DNA of 64,000 nucleotides from Aporrectodea caliginosa (Eukaryota; Annelida; Clitellata; Crassiclitellata; Lumbricidae): NCBI GenBank assembly GCA_020284085.1, contig JACEVL010000832.1, positions 197,501 to 261,500 of the forward strand, read 5' to 3'. Shown piece by piece: positions 58,741 to 64,000 of this stretch (position 1 is its first letter; each line of letters starts with the position of its first letter). The notes under the pieces were generated by a model. It saw only the letters and a program-made list of their open reading frames with translations, ran no database searches and was not told where the DNA came from. The position numbers and the translations under genes were made by a program.

Positions 58741-59059
58741 GTGAATAAAATTTGGAAAGCAATTGAACAGGTACTTTCTTGGACATGTACCACACTGTTT
58801 AGTTGTGGGACAAATAAGCAATTGAGCGTAAATACAATAAGATTTCTGCTCTGCCGTAGGTATACCCATTCGCGACTTGCCTTGGCTTCCTGTAGAATTC
58901 AGATCAAGATTTAAAAGGCTAAAAATAAACCCTCACAACGAGCACTTCTGCCTACATTCGACCACTACTCTCTCACCTTACATTCCGCCATGCAGTCTGC
59001 GATATTCAGGTTTCGGTCTGTTGGTTGAAAGTCGATGTAGCATTGTCATGGGATCTCAT

Positions 59060-59300
59060 GCATTCCATTTGTAGACCAAGAACCCACTTTTATTCGACAC
59101 CTTCACCGTCTTTCTCGAGACTGCTACTTTGAGCTCCACCAGTTCGAATCGTTACTCTTTCAGTTACGTCTGCTGCCAACACTACCATAGTGCATTTCTT
59201 CATTACACCTCGCCATGACTGTTGCTCATCGCTCTACTCTGGCCTTCTATCCCGCGGAAAAGCATCCTTGAACCGACTCTTGCGCTCTGCAGCGATCTAT
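59060..59300 (+). mobile_element. CR1-like LINE fragment in intron 3 of gene D
   Basis: Same insertion as 14100-14445 in gene A, truncated further at its 3' side. Confidence 0.6.
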
Positions 59301-59398
59301 ACAGGGAGTGATTGGCAACGGGTTTCTGGAGAAGCTCAGACGGAATGTTTAGGAATATTAGGCTATCCTTAAAGTGAGCTTTCTACAAGTAGGCCTAG

Positions 59399-60575
<1,177 letters not shown>

Positions 60576-61109
60576 AGGCCTACGCATTGTTGGCGGTTAG
60601 TCATAGGCATGTGTCGACTTGTTTTGTTGATGTAGCAGGTTTGATCTTATATAGGGCGGTCGCAAATGATATGTAACGCAGAGTGCGATCTGGTAATTGC
60701 AGACATAGTTTATTGTGTACTTGATTCATTGCTTGAGTTACGAATGACGATTAGACCTACGATTGCTTACTGTGAAGGTTTTCCTTCTGAGTGCCAAGTA
60801 AAAACGGCCATGCTGATAGGTATGGCGCCGAGCTCGCATAGTGCACCAATAGCAGCTTTAGACATTCCAACTAACTAATTCTAGCTGCTAATAGGGTAGC
60901 GCATGTGCACTGCATTCAGTTATAGCAGCTTGCGCTAAATAAATATTTTTATAGGCCTAATATTATTTTTAAAATAATAATAACCAGGAAGGCCTGGCTT
61001 TCATCATTGAACTCGGCAGACGGTTGACGAGAGCAACGGAAGATCCACAAGAAACCTTCCTGTTTCAAAAGATCTCCGCTACAATCCAGCGTTTCAAAGC
61101 TGTCGCGTG

Positions 61110-61380
61110 CCTGGGGGCTCATAGTGTAGTGGTAACATCACTGGCGTGAAGAGCAGTAGGAAGCGGGATCGCTTCCTGCAACCCTCCCAAAGGTTCACTC
61201 AGCCTATCATTTGCGAGAGGGCGCATTGGTAAAATGAGATGTAGGACGTGATGGGCGCCTTTCATGGCTGCCGAATACAGTTAAATTCGACTCTTGTAAT
61301 AACTTGTGATCATCCGTTCATACTGAATTGTAATCATCCTGCGTAATTGTCAGTTTGAATTAATAAAGAATTATATATAT
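61110..61380 (+). repeat. tRNA-derived SINE, plus-strand copy
   Basis: A box TAGTGTAGTGGTAACATC near 61124, then B box-like GGGATCGCTTCC. The body ends AATTAATAAAGAATTA and passes into a TA run. Second copy at 51950-52215 on the minus strand. Confidence 0.7.
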
Positions 61381-61468
61381 ATATATATCTATATCTATAT
61401 ATATATATCTATATATATATATGTGTGGCCCTAGATCTCTGATTTTAGAGAAACAATAGTGGTTTTAC

Positions 61469-61469
<1 letters not shown>

Positions 61470-61509
<40 letters not shown>

Positions 61510-61532
61510 GAATAAATAAGAATAAATATTGT

Positions 61533-61569
<37 letters not shown>

Positions 61570-61582
61570 TAATAATAATTAT
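61470..61582. repeat. Two (AAT)n microsatellite blocks
   Basis: AAT runs separated by AAGAATAAATATTGTTG. Confidence 0.95.
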
Positions 61583-61584
61583 TC

Positions 61585-62080
61585 TGGAATGGCCCTCATC
61601 CAAGATGGCAGCTATTGTAAGAAATTTGTCAACAAAGTCGCTTTAGTTAGGTATTTAAGTGTTTCCCCTCTCGGCGAAAACGTCGGATGCGGACCAAGCT
61701 TTCGGTTTTGCGACGCTTGGTTGGTATCACGATATTTAGAGCCTGAGTTTTCAGGTGTTATTCGCCAAATTTACTTTGAGCTGAGCAGGTAGCGCATGAG
61801 TCAACGCCCTCTGCTGACCTAGATACGGAACCGGCTGCAGATGGGCCGTGTTTTAGGAATCTTGGCCTCTTGGTTGTGTTGTCTGTTTATTTAGCTCATC
61901 GCCCTCGCCTACTCGTCGTCTTGTCCACCTCGGGTCGGCCGGAACGTTCCAGATCCACTAACGCCTAAAAAACTTCACAGAAGGCGAGGGGCCTGTGCGG
62001 TGTCTGCCATGTATCTAGACAACTGCACCTCAAGGATGGCAGAGTCCATCTACATGGCCCTAAGGCGGTGCCCGGGCTCT
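61585..62080. other. Stretch without recognised features
   Basis: Somewhat GC-richer than its surroundings, with short frames only. I recognise nothing. Confidence 0.4.
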
Positions 62081-62089
62081 AACAAATCG

Positions 62090-62285
62090 CCACTTGTGGG
62101 GTGCGGTGGTGTAGGGGTATGTTCGGTGCCTTGCAACCGGAGGGTCGCGGTTTCGAATCCACCTCAAGTCCTTCACTCGCAATAATTATTGCTCATGCGC
62201 TTCGGCGTGAAACTCCGATTCAGTGTCCGCGCTGTAGTCGGGAGCTCCTCTGAGTAGAAATCTTGATTGGGCGCTATAACAAGTG
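62090..62285 (+). repeat. Second type of tRNA-derived SINE
   Basis: A box TGGTGTAGGGGTATG near 62107 and a strong B box, GGTTTCGAATCC, near 62149, with the spacing of a tRNA gene. The 3' part, CTCCTCTGAGTAGAAATCTTGATTGGGCGCTATAA, resembles the 3' ends of the CR1 LINEs here, so it may borrow their machinery. Confidence 0.65.
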
Positions 62286-62299
62286 TTCATGCATACTCA

Positions 62300-64000
62300 G
62301 AGAAGGCCAGCCAGACCAGGTAACATCACAGCCTGTTCAGCTGACCTCAATGGTGAACGTAGACTCAACCACTGGACACATAGATGGAATGGCCAACGAC
62401 AGTGGCCAGCCAACGCCCAACAGCACAGCCACCTTTCTCAATCATCCTTTTCTACAATTCAAACTACTTCGACACATACCGAAAGGAGCCAGAACTCGCA
62501 CAGGTTCACTTCTAACTAGCTTACACTGGACCCAATGCAACTGGACAACTGGAGATGACTTCTGAGCTTTGGTGCAGTGATACTGGAGAAACAAAGTCAT
62601 GGAGGAAAGCGCCATAATCTAACTACCACCATCAAGAAAAGAACTGCAGAATTCTTTGACACATGGCGCACCAAAACGGAATCGCTTTTCGGAGACGAAC
62701 AACAGCTTCATCAGGCGAAGCACCGCAAGTCCTACGGAAGTGATCAGTTCATCGCGGCGACGGCTGTCGCAGATTCTTTGCTCGGGTGAGACTCCGGCCG
62801 AGATCTGCGATCAGACGTACGCTGAACTACAAGCGAAACATCTGATCCCTCGTCCGGATCAGCCTACTATTCATCCACCGCCTCTTGTCCAGCCAATGCA
62901 ACTCGTGGAGACAGAGCTGCGCGACCTCATCCGAATATTTTCAGCCGGCTCGTCTGGAGGTCCAGATGGACTGCGGCCACAACATCTTCTGGAGATGATA
63001 AAATCCACAGATCCTGGTCCGGCCCTCGTCTCTGCAGTCACGGTATTGATAAATATACTCTTGTCAGGCATAAACCCGCAGGAAATCAGGCCGATATTGT
63101 TCGGAGGCACGCTGTTCGCTCTCAGGAAGAAAACAGAAGGCCTACGACCGATAGTGATAGGATATCTATGGAAGAGACTGACTTCCAAAGGAGCAAACTC
63201 CTACTCAAAGCCAAAAATAGCATCCTACTTGTCACCAAGACAACTCGGCGTCGCGGTGCCAGGAGGGGCGGAGGCCGCGGTACACCCCTCACGTCGCTTT
63301 CTGACAACCATGGACGCGGAATCCGTCTTCGTAAAGCTTGACACCTCAAATGCTTTTAACAGTCTGCACCGTGATCGTATGCTATCCTCTATCAATACTG
63401 TACTGCCGGAGCTAGCGTTTTACTGCCATCTGGCTTACGCAGAAGTGTCTCAACTCAAATTAGGCAAATACACTATACAGTCTATGGTTGGCCCACAGCA
63501 GGGGGACCCGCTTGGTCCTTTGCTGTTTTGTCTCCCACTGCAGCCTGCCCTCCTCAATGTAACCTCACCCATTGCTTTCGGATACCTGGACGGTATTGCC
63601 TTATAAGTGGACCGACATCATAGGTAGTGGTTGACTTGACATCTTTGGATGCAGAAAGTGCAGACCTGGGCCTCTGCTTAAATAGAGCGAAATGTGAAGT
63701 GACAGCCAGTAATCTTCAACAGATTACACACAATTCATTCAGGGAATTCACACGAACGAGCCTCGGCCAGATCTGCCTCCCACCGCTTTCCACCGGGTCG
63801 GCCCTCCAAATCGCACTGGACAAAAGAGTGTAGGAGCTGAATAGAGCTATGGACAGATTGAGTCTAATAGCACGCCAAGATGCTTTACTCATCCTTAGAA
63901 GCTCTCTGGGCGCCCCAAAGCTTCTATACAGTCTTCGATGCGCGCCATGCGTGGACCATCCCGTCTTGGCTGAGTACGATCGTCGGTTTCGAAAAGATTT
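62300..64000 (+). mobile_element. Decayed non-LTR retrotransposon reverse transcriptase, runs off right edge
   Basis: An open frame at 62656-63606 shows G-G-P-D-G-L-R-P-Q-H-L-L, L-R-P-I-V-I-G, L-G-V-A-V-P-G-G-A-E-A-A, V-K-L-D-T-S-N-A-F-N-S-L and Q-Q-G-D-P-L-G-P-L-L-F-C. The active-site box reads Y-L-D-G instead of Y-L-D-D, and a stop follows four codons later; the frame resumes with L-N-R-A-K-C-E-V. A different LINE family from the CR1 copies; I cannot place the clade. Confidence 0.75.

Noticed and set aside
58835..58925. Candidate acceptor TTCTGCTCTGCCGTAG followed by an open stretch, considered as exon 4 of gene D
   Set aside because: No Cys-Trp pattern follows in the required phase, and the exon 4 flanks conserved in A, B and C are absent.

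Overview
This is a repeat-rich, AT-leaning animal nuclear genome window. It contains spliced genes with TATA-boxed leader exons, LINEs of several clades, an LTR retrotransposon, hAT-, mariner- and foldback-type DNA transposons, tRNA-derived SINEs and long trinucleotide arrays. The foldback elements have arms of tandem 14-16 bp repeats, a design known from the TU elements of sea urchins. The LTR element has a Gmr1-like domain order, first described in deuterostomes. A marine invertebrate deuterostome, perhaps an echinoderm, is therefore my best guess, at low confidence; a mollusc is not excluded.

The main content, hidden under the repeats, is a tandem array of four related plus-strand genes for small secreted peptides. 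Each has a non-coding leader exon 1. Exon 2 encodes a signal peptide (36-37 codons, ends in phase 0). Exon 3 encodes a propeptide (length 3n+1, ends in phase 1 at basic residues). Exon 4 encodes a very short C-terminal peptide with a two-cysteine loop followed by the stop. Gene A has coding exons at 10850-10957, 13837-13945 and 15551-15600. Gene B has them at 21491-21598, 23881-23998 and 24918-24979. Gene C has them at 37572-37682, 39069-39190 (one-base frameshift) and 40438-40490. Gene D has exons at 52455-52565 and 58222-58345, and its exon 4 is not found before the right edge. The signal peptide and propeptide are conserved. The C-terminal loops differ strongly but keep two Cys, an early Trp and a central [FA]-W-[SK]-G. 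I do not recognise the family; a neuropeptide-, toxin- or defence-peptide-like secreted ligand is inference.

Layout: 2-3858 is an LTR retrotransposon on the minus strand (one LTR plus a gag-protease-integrase reading frame leaving the window). About 3942-16075 is unit A, 16076-25170 unit B, 25171-40812 unit C and 40813 to beyond 61000 unit D. Each unit begins with the same decayed LINE tail and a foldback element, then a conserved promoter block, then the four-exon gene. The 5' halves pair A with B and C with D, while the 3' halves pair B with C and A with D, so the array is a recombination mosaic. About 61000-64000 holds SINEs and a decayed LINE reverse transcriptase running off the right edge.

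The introns are the landing ground for nearly all the mobile elements. Because the four units give filled and empty sites, many insertions can be bounded exactly with their target duplications: a hAT-like MITE at 11272-11619, a mariner at 25692-26486, a 3.4 kb hAT-like element at 26637-30040, a hAT-like element at 59399-60575 and a foldback at 8698-9390.
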